DNA from: Demequina sediminicola
Lineage (GTDB): Bacteria; Actinomycetota; Actinomycetes; Actinomycetales; Demequinaceae
Reading direction: 5' to 3'
Length of the DNA: 64,000 nucleotides
NCBI RefSeq assembly: GCF_000975055.1
Contig: NZ_BBRB01000003.1
Coordinates: 236,258-300,257 of the forward strand
In this document: piece after piece, positions 35,260-43,410 of the stretch
Layout: every line of letters begins with the position of its first letter
How positions within the stretch are numbered: the first letter of the stretch is position 1
Notes under the pieces: generated by a model
Seen by the model: the letters and a program-made list of their open reading frames with translations, nothing else
Told to the model about the DNA's origin: nothing
Database searches by the model: none
Position numbers and translations under genes: made by a program

Positions 35260-36087
35260 TTAGGATTCCACGGACACGTCGTCACCGAAGAACTGCGCGG
35301 ACAGTTCGGTTAGCGTGCCGTCCTCGGCGAGAGTTTCTAGGGCCTCGGTCACGGCCTCAGCCAGGGCTGAGTCGCCACCCGCGAACGCGAAGGCGCTGCG
35401 CGACCCGTCCTCGGTCTCGAGTGCGACCTTGAGTCCCTCGCCGCCCTTGTCGACCTTGTAGTCCAGCCAGGTGAGCTTGTCGTTGATGGTGGCGTCAACG
35501 CGGCCCTGGTTGAGCAGCTCGACTGACTGCGCCCAGCCCTCGACGGCCTCAATGTTGGCACCGGACTCCTTGGCGAGCGTGCCGTAGGACGAGGTGAGGG
35601 ACTGCGCCAGGGTCTGGCCCTCGATGTCGTCCCAGGTGACGATCTCGTCAAAGTCGTCACGGACCACGACCACACCGTTGGAGTAGGTGTACGGAGCGGA
35701 GAATTCGTACACCTCTTCGCGCTCGGGCGTAATACCGACCTGGTTGGCGACTGCGTCAAAGCGCCCGGCCTCGAGACCGGTCAGCAGCGCGTCCCACTGG
35801 GTCTCTTCGAACTGGATCTCAACGCCCAGCTCGTCGGCGACGGCGCGCGCCACCTCAACGTCGTAGCCGGTCAGGTCGCCGGTGCCGTCAGCGTGGAAGG
35901 TGAAGGGGCGGTACGTGCCTTCAGTGCCGACGACGATCACGCCGGCCTCCTGGACGTCGGTGAGCGACGTGTCGGCGCCTGCCGCGGCGGACGAGGTGGA
36001 CTCGGCACTGTCACCCTCAGCAGAGCAAGCGGTCAGCGCGAGCGCGGAGGCGGCTACAACAGCGGGAACAATGGCGCGGATCTTCAT
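35260..36087 (-). CDS. Amino acid ABC transporter substrate-binding lipoprotein
   Basis: A 275-residue family 3 binding protein. Signal peptide and lipobox LTAC (Cys about residue 21) precede GVIVVGTEGTYRPFTFHADGTGDLTGYDVEVARAVADELGVEIQFEETQWDALLTGLEAGRFDAVANQVGIT, the characteristic ligand-binding segment. LDYKVDKGGEGLKVAL later resembles cystine-binding FliY/TcyA proteins. AAAGG precedes the ATG by 8 bases. First gene of the transporter operon, downstream of the cysteine-rich leader. Confidence 0.9.
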   Translation of the reverse strand: MKIRAIVPAVVAASALALTACSAEGDSAESTSSAAAGADTSLTDVQEAGVIVVGTEGTYRPFTFHADGTGDLTGYDVEVARAVADELGVEIQFEETQWDALLTGLEAGRFDAVANQVGITPEREEVYEFSAPYTYSNGVVVVRDDFDEIVTWDDIEGQTLAQSLTSSYGTLAKESGANIEAVEGWAQSVELLNQGRVDATINDKLTWLDYKVDKGGEGLKVALETEDGSRSAFAFAGGDSALAEAVTEALETLAEDGTLTELSAQFFGDDVSVES

Positions 36088-36257
36088 GGGAGTTGCCTTT
36101 CGTGGGGCGTGTCAGGGTGCATCGGGAGGCCCGGGGTACGGGCCGATGCTGGGGTGCGGCCGGCGTTCACCGGCACGTGCCGTTGGGCACAGGGAAGACT
36201 CGGTCGAGTCGGGATGCGAGCGCGGCCTCAGCGGCGCTTGCGGGGCTATCTGCAACG

Positions 36258-36276
36258 GCGGCGCATAGCGCGCCGC
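36258..36276 (-). other. GC-rich hairpin in the transporter leader
   Basis: GCGGCGC (36258-36264) and GCGCCGC (36270-36276) form a 7-bp stem with a 5-base loop, 57 bases downstream of the leader peptide stop and 170 bases before the binding-protein gene. There is no U-run, so if it acts in attenuation it would do so through Rho or RNA folding. Confidence 0.4.
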
Positions 36277-36332
36277 TTCAGCGTCAGCCGGTCGTGACTA
36301 GCGACAGTGGGTGGTTAGCAACAACCCAGTCG

Positions 36333-36371
36333 TTAGTGACAACACATTCGAGCAGTGCGACAGCACATCAT
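36333..36371 (-). CDS. Cysteine-rich leader peptide MMCCRTARMCCH
   Basis: A 12-codon frame M-M-C-C-R-T-A-R-M-C-C-H-stop with two Cys-Cys pairs (TGC TGT and TGT TGT), 245 bases upstream of the amino-acid binding-protein gene on the same strand. Four of 12 codons for the rarest amino acid is a strong sign of a cysteine-responsive translational attenuator, as described for actinobacterial cysteine-tract upstream ORFs. Either of two adjacent ATGs may start it. The remaining 36088-36596 stretch holds no other gene I can support. Confidence 0.55.
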   Translation of the reverse strand: MMCCRTARMCCH

Positions 36372-36596
36372 GCCGAGCGCGGGTAGCGCAGGCATGGACA
36401 TGGGGCTGTTGCGGGTGATGCTCATGAAGGGATTTAACCACGGTGTGAGCCGTCCTATTCCCCATCAGTCGAATTCACGGGCAATCCGGTGCGCGGAACC
36501 TGGTGACCTCTCGAACCATCGGCAGTACCTACTGACGGTCAGGCGCGGTAACCCTTCCCTGCCAAAGCCCACCTTGAACCGCTACTAGGAGCACAA

Positions 36597-36995
36597 GTGA
36601 CTCAACAACGCTCTCGCCGCAGGTGGGCGCGATGGATGGTGGCCGCTATTTCAGCGATCGCCGTCCTCGGCCTGTTCATGTGGCTCTTCGCAGGTATCCC
36701 CGGTTCCCGCAGCCTCGCCGTTGCTGACCTTCTCGAGCCGCGACCTCCGATCAACCCGACCGAGGCAACAGCAGAGCTGTACCCAGATGACCTGGGATGC
36801 ATAGAAGGCTGGCGTACTGACGTGGGCGACTACGTGAGATTTGCGTCCACCGGCCAGGCCGAGCACTGGGCGATTGTGCTTGGGGACGATGGCCGTATCT
36901 ACGACGACATCGTCCTCGACTTTCGCGCCGCAGAACCGGACTTTGAGGGCCGCAGGCTCGCGATTGACGTTCTCTACTCGACGCACTCCTGGTGA
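36597..36995 (+). CDS. Hypothetical membrane-anchored protein
   Basis: A 132-residue protein starting at GTG, 6 bases after AGGAG. It has a basic N-terminus and one transmembrane segment (WMVAAISAIAVLGLFMWLFAGIPG), then an exported domain of about 90 residues with EATAELYPDDLGCIEGWRTDVGDYVRF. I do not recognise the family. It stands alone between the amino-acid transporter and the glyoxalase gene. Confidence 0.6.
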   Translation: MTQQRSRRRWARWMVAAISAIAVLGLFMWLFAGIPGSRSLAVADLLEPRPPINPTEATAELYPDDLGCIEGWRTDVGDYVRFASTGQAEHWAIVLGDDGRIYDDIVLDFRAAEPDFEGRRLAIDVLYSTHSW

Positions 36996-37089
36996 CCCGA
37001 AAGCCCGGTGGATGTCGTGGGATCACCGCGCATCGACCTGCGCGACCGGGCGTGGTGTCGCCAGACACCTAGGCGAGCAACGCGCCGTC

Positions 37090-37533
37090 CTAGCGACCGC
37101 TGGGACGCAAATCCTGCGCGAGCATCACGATGATCCCGCTGGGCCCCCGCACGTAGGTGAGCTTGTAGACGTCCTCGTAGTTCGCGACGCCTCGCAGTGG
37201 ATGGCAATCATGCCGAGCGCAGATCGCGAGCGCCTCGTCGATGTCGTCGACGGAGAATGCGACACGGTGCATGCCGATCTGGTGTGGCACGGTGGGCTCG
37301 GTCTCGATCGCTGCGGGATTCAGGTATTCGAAGAGTTCGATCTGCCCGTTTCCATCGGGTGTGGAGAGCATCGCGATCTTGGCATGGTTCCCGTCGAGCC
37401 CCACGGCCGTGTCGGCCCACGTGCCACTGATGGTGTCCCGCCCTACGACGCTCAGCCCCAGGTCGGTGAAGAACTCGATCGCAGCATCGATGTCGCGTAC
37501 AGCGATGCCCACGTTTTCCAACGAGATAGCCAT
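37090..37533 (-). CDS. Glyoxalase/bleomycin-resistance (VOC) family protein
   Basis: A 147-residue vicinal-oxygen-chelate protein. It starts MAISLENVGIAVRDIDAAIEFFTDLGLSVVGRDT and has GQIELFEYLNPA and MHRVAFSVDDIDEALAICARHDC, giving the paired beta-alpha-beta-beta-beta modules with potential metal ligands. Role could be dioxygenase, epimerase or resistance protein; not resolved. It is 10 bases from the upstream lipoprotein gene, so the two may be cotranscribed. Confidence 0.82.
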   Translation of the reverse strand: MAISLENVGIAVRDIDAAIEFFTDLGLSVVGRDTISGTWADTAVGLDGNHAKIAMLSTPDGNGQIELFEYLNPAAIETEPTVPHQIGMHRVAFSVDDIDEALAICARHDCHPLRGVANYEDVYKLTYVRGPSGIIVMLAQDLRPSGR

Positions 37534-37543
37534 GCGTACGACC

Positions 37544-38023
37544 CTACGCCGGGCAGTACGGCTGCGGTGAAGCCTCATAGCCAGCTGCATCGAATGCTGC
37601 CAGCAAGACATCGGCCTGGCTGCTGTCGTTGGGAGCGGCGTACCAGGTGGCTCCATCACCTACGACCATGTAGTCGGCGTCGACGAAGCCCTCCTCGCAG
37701 GCGAACTCCCGCTCGGCGACGTCTTCGTCCCATTCTTCGGGGGTAACGATGGGCATGGGGACGTCGTCGATGTAGCAGTTGTAGCTGGAGCGGTCACCGT
37801 CACAGTCCATGCCCGAGTCCGCGAGGGCCTCCCGGACGTTGTCCGCAGTCACGACGACGGGGCCGGTGGGCTCTGAGCTGGCACTTGGGGTGGTGGCTTC
37901 TGCCTCGGGTGGAGCCGATGCGTCGGTTGATGGAGCGTCGTCGGCGTCGGAGCCGCCGCTACAGGAAGCGAGGAGCAGTGCAGCCGTCCCGGTCACGATG
38001 AGGCGCATCACAGAAGCAGTCAT
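37544..38023 (-). CDS. Hypothetical secreted lipoprotein
   Basis: A 159-residue protein with signal peptide and lipobox LASC (Cys about residue 21), a Ser/Ala/Pro/Thr-rich linker (about 25-55) and a C-terminal domain with five Cys residues besides the lipid anchor (MDCDGDRSSYNCYI, EFACEEGF, PQPYCPA among them). No family recognised. Sits directly upstream of the glyoxalase gene. Confidence 0.6.
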   Translation of the reverse strand: MTASVMRLIVTGTAALLLASCSGGSDADDAPSTDASAPPEAEATTPSASSEPTGPVVVTADNVREALADSGMDCDGDRSSYNCYIDDVPMPIVTPEEWDEDVAEREFACEEGFVDADYMVVGDGATWYAAPNDSSQADVLLAAFDAAGYEASPQPYCPA

Positions 38024-38069
38024 GCGGCCCTATTTTGTCACGAGGCGTGATTGTCACCCTGCGGCTGAG

Positions 38070-39020
38070 TCACGAGGCGCCGTGCTCGTCCACGCCCCAG
38101 AATTCTTGCAGTAGTGAGGCGTGCGCAATCGGATCGTCGATCCATGGCTGGTGACCTTCGCCTGGACGCTCCACAAAGCGCGAACCGGGGGCCCGTGCTG
38201 CCCAGGTGCGGACGGCATCGGCTGTAGCAAAGGGGTCCCTGTCCCCCACCACCCACAACGAGGGCGGCTTTAGCGCGGCCACGGTCTCCAGGCTGGGCGC
38301 CCACCCGGGTTTGAGCCCCTTGAGCCCCGCACCAAGCGACAACGCGGCAAGGTCATGGCGGTAGGTGTCGGTGTGCCGGGCCAGCGCAACACGCCACGCC
38401 AACTGTTCGTGCGTGAGGCCACCACGATCGAGCAGGTCGCCGTGTCCCATTTGCCTCATGGAGCGCACAAAATCGCGCTCACTCACTGGCCACCGGGACA
38501 CCACTGCAGCGACCGGCTTAAGGGTCGCGGCGCGCATCGTCAGCGGCAGCGTCATGCCTTGAACGGCGGGGACACCCTCAAGTGTCAACGACCTCACTGC
38601 ATCGGGCCGATGCGCGGTGAAAGCAATCGCTGCCATGCCACCTGCGGAGTTTCCGACAACGTGAACGGGGCCGTCGCCGAGGTCGTCGGCTATTGCGCCC
38701 ATCGTCGCTGCGATGGCCTCGGATGCTCCTGTCGGTGTCAGCGCCGATGTATCGAGTGGCTCGCTCAGCGCGCACCCCGGGCGGTCCACCACAATGCTGC
38801 GAACGCCGTTAAGCGCGGCCACCAGCGGCGCGAAGGCACCTCCGGCCGTGGGGGTACCGTGCAGGAACATCACTGCGGAGCCAGAGCCAACCTCCATGGC
38901 ACGCACCCGGATACTAAGTCCCGGCACCGTCACCCATCGCTCGTGCGGTTCCAGTCCGCAGGCAGCCCAGAGGGCGCGCTCCGCCTCCCGGTATCGAGCT
39001 TCGTCGAGTCGTGTACGCAC
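38070..39020 (-). CDS. Alpha/beta hydrolase
   Basis: A 316-residue alpha/beta-hydrolase fold enzyme. Oxyanion region MFLHGTPTAGGAF, nucleophile elbow VVGNSAGGMAAIAF (Ser), Asp in WVVGDRDPFATAD and His in EGHQPWIDDP complete the triad. The GTG start of VRTRLDEAR is chosen because GGAGG lies 5 bases upstream. Substrate unknown. It diverges from the DHFR-like gene. Confidence 0.83.
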   Translation of the reverse strand: MRTRLDEARYREAERALWAACGLEPHERWVTVPGLSIRVRAMEVGSGSAVMFLHGTPTAGGAFAPLVAALNGVRSIVVDRPGCALSEPLDTSALTPTGASEAIAATMGAIADDLGDGPVHVVGNSAGGMAAIAFTAHRPDAVRSLTLEGVPAVQGMTLPLTMRAATLKPVAAVVSRWPVSERDFVRSMRQMGHGDLLDRGGLTHEQLAWRVALARHTDTYRHDLAALSLGAGLKGLKPGWAPSLETVAALKPPSLWVVGDRDPFATADAVRTWAARAPGSRFVERPGEGHQPWIDDPIAHASLLQEFWGVDEHGAS

Positions 39021-39121
39021 GCAACCTCCACTCTCCAGCCTGCCATGAGCTCCACACCCCTGTCGCGGCTCCTCCAACGCGCATCACCAGTCCTCGCCGC
39101 GCGCAACGTGACGCACCGTCG

Positions 39122-39127
39122 TAGCCT
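39122..39127 (+). promoter_or_regulatory. -10 element of leaderless DHFR-like gene
   Basis: TAGCCT ends 7 bases before the ATG at 39135. No Shine-Dalgarno sequence is visible. Confidence 0.4.
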
Positions 39128-39134
39128 CGAACGC

Positions 39135-39698
39135 ATGGGACGAATCATCGTGGAACAACACGTCACAGCGGACGGATTCGCAGCGGGCCCAGATGGAGAA
39201 CTCGATTGGGTCGACGGATCCATCACAGACTCCGAGCCTATGGTCCAGCGCATGCTGGCCGAGTTTGAGAACACGAGCGCCATCCTCCTCGGGCGCGTCA
39301 CCTACGAGATGTTCATCACTTATTGGCCCACTGCGGACCAGGACCCGCTCGCAGGCTCCATCAACGCTCTGCCCCGGCACGTGGTGAGCACCACACTCGC
39401 CGGCACGCCATGGGGCGACCACAAGCCCGCCGTGCTGGAACCCGGTGACGCGTGCGAGACCGCGGACCGCCTCACGGCGATGTACGACCGCGACATCATC
39501 GTGTGGGGCAGCCTGACCCTCGCATCGGCCCTGCTCGCTGGCGGATGTGTTGACCAGGTGCGCTTGCGCGTCACCCCCGTCGTCATTGGCGCGGGGCGCC
39601 CGGTGTGGTCGTCAACATTTGAGCACCGCCGAGCACAGTTGGTCGAGAACACTCGCCTCGACACCGGGCAAGTGCTGCTGACGTATGACCTGGACTGA
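39135..39698 (+). CDS. Dihydrofolate reductase / RibD C-terminal-domain family protein
   Basis: A 187-residue protein with MGRIIVEQHVTADGFAAGPDGELDWV, ILLGRVTYEMFITYWPTADQDPLAGSINALPRHVVSTTL and IIVWGSLTLASALLAGGCVDQVRLRVTPVVIGAGRPVW, the pattern of YwjB-type RibD_C proteins. These bind NADPH but most have no proven reaction. The ATG is preceded by a TAGCCT element and no ribosome-binding site, suggesting leaderless translation. Confidence 0.85.
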   Translation: MGRIIVEQHVTADGFAAGPDGELDWVDGSITDSEPMVQRMLAEFENTSAILLGRVTYEMFITYWPTADQDPLAGSINALPRHVVSTTLAGTPWGDHKPAVLEPGDACETADRLTAMYDRDIIVWGSLTLASALLAGGCVDQVRLRVTPVVIGAGRPVWSSTFEHRRAQLVENTRLDTGQVLLTYDLD

Positions 39699-39750
39699 GC
39701 GACAACCAGGTACGAAAACGAGCCGCGAGGACGTTCGGAGACGGACCGCG

Positions 39751-40239
39751 CTACGCGACCGAGCCAGCCACCCACACGCCCAGAACGCCGGACAGCACGC
39801 CCCACGCAATGATGGACACTCCCATCCACAGGTATACCCGCCCTGCAGACGCGCCCAAGGCCACCATCGTCGGCCCGGTGAACTGGCTGGGCAACGCGAG
39901 TGGGCCGAGTAGGGAGACTCCCGGCACCCCGTACCGCTCGAGGTATCCGGCGACCTTCTGATTGCGCTTCGACGGCTCATCGTCGCTCTTGGCCTTCCGT
40001 CCCGCGAGCACAGCCCTGCGGGTACGGTCGGCAATGAAGATCAACAGAAACGTGCAGATCGCGTTACCGATCACGGCGGCGGTGATCGCCACGACCGGAT
40101 TCATCCCCAGGACCACTCCCAGGAAACTTCCCAGGTACGACTCCACAAAGGGGATCGCGCTCACCAAGACGAGTGCGCCCACCTGTTGCCACGACTCAAA
40201 CCCGGCAACAAAGTCGGAAAGGTTCGCGAAGATGTCCAT
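39751..40239 (-). CDS. Small multidrug export (SMP) family membrane protein
   Basis: A 162-residue protein with about four membrane segments. LVLVSAIPFVESYLGSFLGVVLGMNPVVAITAAVIGNAICTFLLIFIAD and RYGVPGVSLLGPLALPSQFTGPTMVALGASAG match the Sm_multidrug_ex family (related to the DedA/SNARE-associated group by the G-P-x3-P motif). Export function is assumed from the family name only. I chose the ATG of MDIFANLSDF; the ribosome-binding site is distant. Confidence 0.78.
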   Translation of the reverse strand: MDIFANLSDFVAGFESWQQVGALVLVSAIPFVESYLGSFLGVVLGMNPVVAITAAVIGNAICTFLLIFIADRTRRAVLAGRKAKSDDEPSKRNQKVAGYLERYGVPGVSLLGPLALPSQFTGPTMVALGASAGRVYLWMGVSIIAWGVLSGVLGVWVAGSVA

Positions 40240-40303
40240 ACGTGAATGAGTCCTTTGTTCGGGGCCGAGCGCCACCGTATCAGCGCCCGCCCCACCATCG
40301 GCC

Positions 40304-41848
40304 CTATTCCACAGTGGTCGAGAGCGTGGTCTCCCTCACGAACAAGAGCGACACGAACGCGACCACGGCCAGCGGAATCATGAACGCGAAGATCGGCAGT
40401 AGCGCCTCGTTGTACGACTCAATGATGGGGATCCGGATTGCATCCGGAAGCGAACTCACCATCCCTGGCGTGAAGGACGCCGACGAGTTGCCGGCATCCG
40501 CTGCCGCCTCCCCAAGTCCGTCCAGGTGCGCATGGAGGCCCTCGGTGAGACGAGTAGCGAACACCGATCCCACAATGGCGGAACCCACGGTCGCGCCCAC
40601 CTGCCGGAAGTAGTTGGTGGAGGCGGTCGCTGTCCCCACGATCGAGTTGGGGAACGAGTTCTGCACAATCAGGACAATGATCTGCATCGCCAAACCGATA
40701 CCCACGCCAAACACCGCCAGGTACGTGCACAGCACCCATGTGGGCGAGTCGACTTGCAGAGTAGACAACAGATACAGGCCGATGCCCATCACGAGTGCGC
40801 CTGCTAAGGGGAACGCCTTGTACTTGCCAGTGCGAGAGACGATCTGGCCGGATCCGATGGACGCCACCAGCAGGCTTCCCATCATGGGAACCATGAGCAG
40901 GCCTGCGGTAGTGGCCGAGACGCCGGTCACCATCTGGATGTAGGTGGGCATGTAGCCGATGGCACCGAACATCGCGATACCGATCATGAGTCCCGCAAAG
41001 GTGGCGGCGTTGAAGTTACGGTCACGGAACAGGGCGAGTGGAATCACGGGTGACGCTGCCCGGGATTCCACCCACATGAACATGGCGGCCAAGGCTACGG
41101 TGCTCACGGCCAATCCGATGATGAGGGCGCTGTCCCAGGCGTACGTGCCGCCACCCCAGGTGCACACGAGAACGAGTGTGGTGGTGGCGGCTGAGAGCAA
41201 CGCCATGCCGAGGTAGTCGATGGGCGGGCGTGGTTCGTCCCTACGTGGCGGCAGCTTCAAGAACGCCACCGTCGTCGCAATCGCAACGAGGCCCAACGGC
41301 ACAGACAGCCAGAACGCCCAGCGCCATCCAGGCCCTTCGGTCAACCAACCGCCGAGGAGTGGTCCCGCGACCGAGGAGACGGCGAACACTGACCCCATGA
41401 TGCCCATGTAGCGCCCGCGCTCACGTGCTGGCACGACGTCAGCGATCGCGGCTTGCGACAGGATAATGAGGCCACCGCCCCCGAGGCCCTGCACCACGCG
41501 TGCCGCGATCAGCATCTCGATGTTGGGGGCCAGACCACCCACGATTGAGCCAACAATGAACACTGTGATCGCTGTCAGGATCGCGGGCTTGCGCCCCACA
41601 ATGTCGCTCACGCGCCCGTAGATCGGCATCATGATGGTCGCCGCAAGGATGTACGACGTGATCACCCAGGTCATGTGATTCACACCGTCGAGTTCTCCCA
41701 CGATGGTGGGAAGCGCGGTGGACAGCACTGTCTGATTGAGGGAAGCCAACAGCATCGTGACCATGAGTCCGATGAACAGCAGGGTCAGGTGGCGCTGGGC
41801 ACTTGGCGTGCGCTGTGTTCCGGTTTTCTCGACAGTGGTGGTCGTCAC
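40304..41848 (-). CDS. DHA2-family multidrug MFS transporter (EmrB/QacA type)
   Basis: A 514-residue protein with 14 predicted membrane segments. Motif A-like GRVSDIVGRKPAILTA, motif C-like GIMGSVFAVSSVAGPLLGGWLTEGPGWRWAFWLSVPLG and VVQGLGGGGLIILSQAAIADVVPARERGRYMG identify the 14-TMS drug/H+ antiporter group. GTG start with GAGGAG 6 bases upstream. It lies 185 bases after the TetR gene on the same strand; a 12-bp palindrome in the gap suggests direct control. Confidence 0.92.
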   Translation of the reverse strand: MTTTTVEKTGTQRTPSAQRHLTLLFIGLMVTMLLASLNQTVLSTALPTIVGELDGVNHMTWVITSYILAATIMMPIYGRVSDIVGRKPAILTAITVFIVGSIVGGLAPNIEMLIAARVVQGLGGGGLIILSQAAIADVVPARERGRYMGIMGSVFAVSSVAGPLLGGWLTEGPGWRWAFWLSVPLGLVAIATTVAFLKLPPRRDEPRPPIDYLGMALLSAATTTLVLVCTWGGGTYAWDSALIIGLAVSTVALAAMFMWVESRAASPVIPLALFRDRNFNAATFAGLMIGIAMFGAIGYMPTYIQMVTGVSATTAGLLMVPMMGSLLVASIGSGQIVSRTGKYKAFPLAGALVMGIGLYLLSTLQVDSPTWVLCTYLAVFGVGIGLAMQIIVLIVQNSFPNSIVGTATASTNYFRQVGATVGSAIVGSVFATRLTEGLHAHLDGLGEAAADAGNSSASFTPGMVSSLPDAIRIPIIESYNEALLPIFAFMIPLAVVAFVSLLFVRETTLSTTVE

Positions 41849-41957
41849 TCAATCTCCTCAATACGTCTGGGGCGCGCCACGTGGACGCGTCAGCAGTGCA
41901 GGGCGTTGCGCGTCACGGGGTCTACAACGCCGGCATCGTCTGCCTTGGTGCAGTTTA

Positions 41958-41969
41958 TGCACTAGTGCA
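41958..41969. promoter_or_regulatory. Palindrome upstream of the MFS transporter gene
   Basis: TGCACTAGTGCA is a perfect 12-bp palindrome 110 bases before the transporter start. CATAAA on the minus strand overlaps its edge and could be a -10 element. A candidate binding site for the adjacent TetR protein. Confidence 0.4.
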
Positions 41970-42033
41970 AGAATTTCCAAGTTGGGCAACGTCAGATCGC
42001 GCGGGATCATTCCCGCGCAAGGATCGGGGGGCC

Positions 42034-42645
42034 TTAGAGGTCGTTCGCGAGGATGCGCTGGAACAGCGCAATGGTCTCGTGAAGATCATCCTCGGGCCGG
42101 GCCGATGCCCCGGTTCCGATGGGACCATCGGTCACCTTGAGGGCGGCGCTGGCAAGGAGCACCATGGAGCGCAGCATTCGCGGATTGCGTGAAATCTCGA
42201 CCGCCCAAGGCTCATCCGCCTCAGAGATCATCGGCGCGATCAGCTCCTCAACCACGGCAGTGTGCTCAGCTACCCGCACCCGCAAACCAGGAAACTCCGC
42301 CACCAACGCCCGTCGCGCCGGCTTGCCGATATCGACCACAATGCCCGCACGCCACACCACCGAGATGAGGTGGATCACCGCCTCGAAGACATTCGAGGCA
42401 GCCTCCTCACGGAAACGGTCAAGAACCACATCGGCCACGACCGGCTCATTGAGACCCAGAATCGCGTCCTCTTTGGACGGATAGTAGTTAAAGAAAGTCC
42501 TACGAGATACGCCAGCGCGCTCAGCGATCGCGTCGATCGTCGCGCCTTCGAGGCCGTGCTTGCGAGCCAATTCCACAGCCGCCATATGCAGGTCTTGCCA
42601 CGTCTGTTCACGTTGGCGCTGCCGCAGTCCGGGCGTGGTGCTCAT
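42034..42645 (-). CDS. TetR-family transcriptional regulator
   Basis: A 203-residue repressor. The HTH is LEGATIDAIAERAGVSRRTFFNYYPSKEDAILG (about residues 32-64), with the typical FFNYYxSKE end. The C-terminal ligand domain (about 70-203) is not assignable. GAAGG precedes the ATG. Same strand and just upstream of the DHA2 pump, so it likely represses it in response to the exported drug. Confidence 0.9.
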   Translation of the reverse strand: MSTTPGLRQRQREQTWQDLHMAAVELARKHGLEGATIDAIAERAGVSRRTFFNYYPSKEDAILGLNEPVVADVVLDRFREEAASNVFEAVIHLISVVWRAGIVVDIGKPARRALVAEFPGLRVRVAEHTAVVEELIAPMISEADEPWAVEISRNPRMLRSMVLLASAALKVTDGPIGTGASARPEDDLHETIALFQRILANDL

Positions 42646-42741
42646 GCCTTCATTCTTGCACCTTGACGCTCATGTCAGACCTCCGTGTGACAGTGAATGC
42701 CAAGCGCGGGAACGCCGCGGCACCAACTGAGGGAGTGCACC

Positions 42742-43368
42742 ATGACTGATTCGACCTACACCGCACTGTTGCTCATCATCGACCGCTCGGGGTCAATGAT
42801 GGGTATACGCGACGACATGCTGGGCGGACTCACCCGCCTCGTCGATGCCCAGGCCGCAGAGCCCGGACGTCTCACCATCGATGTTGTGCAGTTCGACGAT
42901 GAGATTGAGCACACCCATCACTTCTGCTCGCCCGAGGACCTGGCACTGACCCTGGAACCCCGTGGCACCACGGCACTGTGGGATGCGGTCGGCCGCGGCA
43001 TGGCGGACTTTGGTCAGGCACTCGCAGCCCTATCTGAGGACCACCGCCCACAAAACGTCCAGGTGGTCGTCATCACCGACGGCATGGAAAACGCCTCCGT
43101 GGAGTACACGGGCGCCGCGTTGAACAAAGCAATCACGCGCCAGCGTGAGGACTACAGCTGGAACTTCACGTTCCTGGGGGCGAATCAAGATGCGATCGCG
43201 ACCGCGCGCGACATGGGAATCTCTGCCGAACACGCTCTGACCTACGCGACCACCGATGGCGCTGTAGCGGCGGCAAGTGATGCCCTCAGCCACCACATCA
43301 GCGCAGTGCGTGCTGGCGACGTCGGGGGTTTCAGTCAGGGCGACCGCGACGCTGCGTTGAACCGCTAG
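42742..43368 (+). CDS. von Willebrand factor type A domain protein
   Basis: A 208-residue single VWA domain. The MIDAS motif is IIDRSGSM (about residues 12-19), with GTTALWDAVGRG (Thr) and VVITDGMENAS (Asp) as the other metal ligands. The start MTDSTYTALL has GAGGGAG 6 bases upstream. The family often partners with MoxR ATPases or forms tellurium-resistance-like complexes, but none lies adjacent. It is divergent from the TetR gene. Confidence 0.85.
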   Translation: MTDSTYTALLLIIDRSGSMMGIRDDMLGGLTRLVDAQAAEPGRLTIDVVQFDDEIEHTHHFCSPEDLALTLEPRGTTALWDAVGRGMADFGQALAALSEDHRPQNVQVVVITDGMENASVEYTGAALNKAITRQREDYSWNFTFLGANQDAIATARDMGISAEHALTYATTDGAVAAASDALSHHISAVRAGDVGGFSQGDRDAALNR

Positions 43369-43410
43369 AAAGCCGTCACGCTCGGTTGCGTCAGGCGGGT
43401 GGGGTCAGGC

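Noticed and set aside
36088..36596. Possible SAM-type riboswitch upstream of the amino-acid transporter
   Set aside because: I could not find the conserved SAM-I or SAM-IV core; the Cys-rich leader peptide explains the region better.
37054..37069. GGTGTC/GACACC hairpin as a terminator between the 36597 and 37090 genes
   Set aside because: Stem of six pairs and no U-run on either side; too weak to call.
38355..39698. Plus-strand frame extending the DHFR-like protein to 447 residues
   Set aside because: The added N-terminus is antisense to the alpha/beta hydrolase; the family domain begins at 39135, just after a leaderless promoter.
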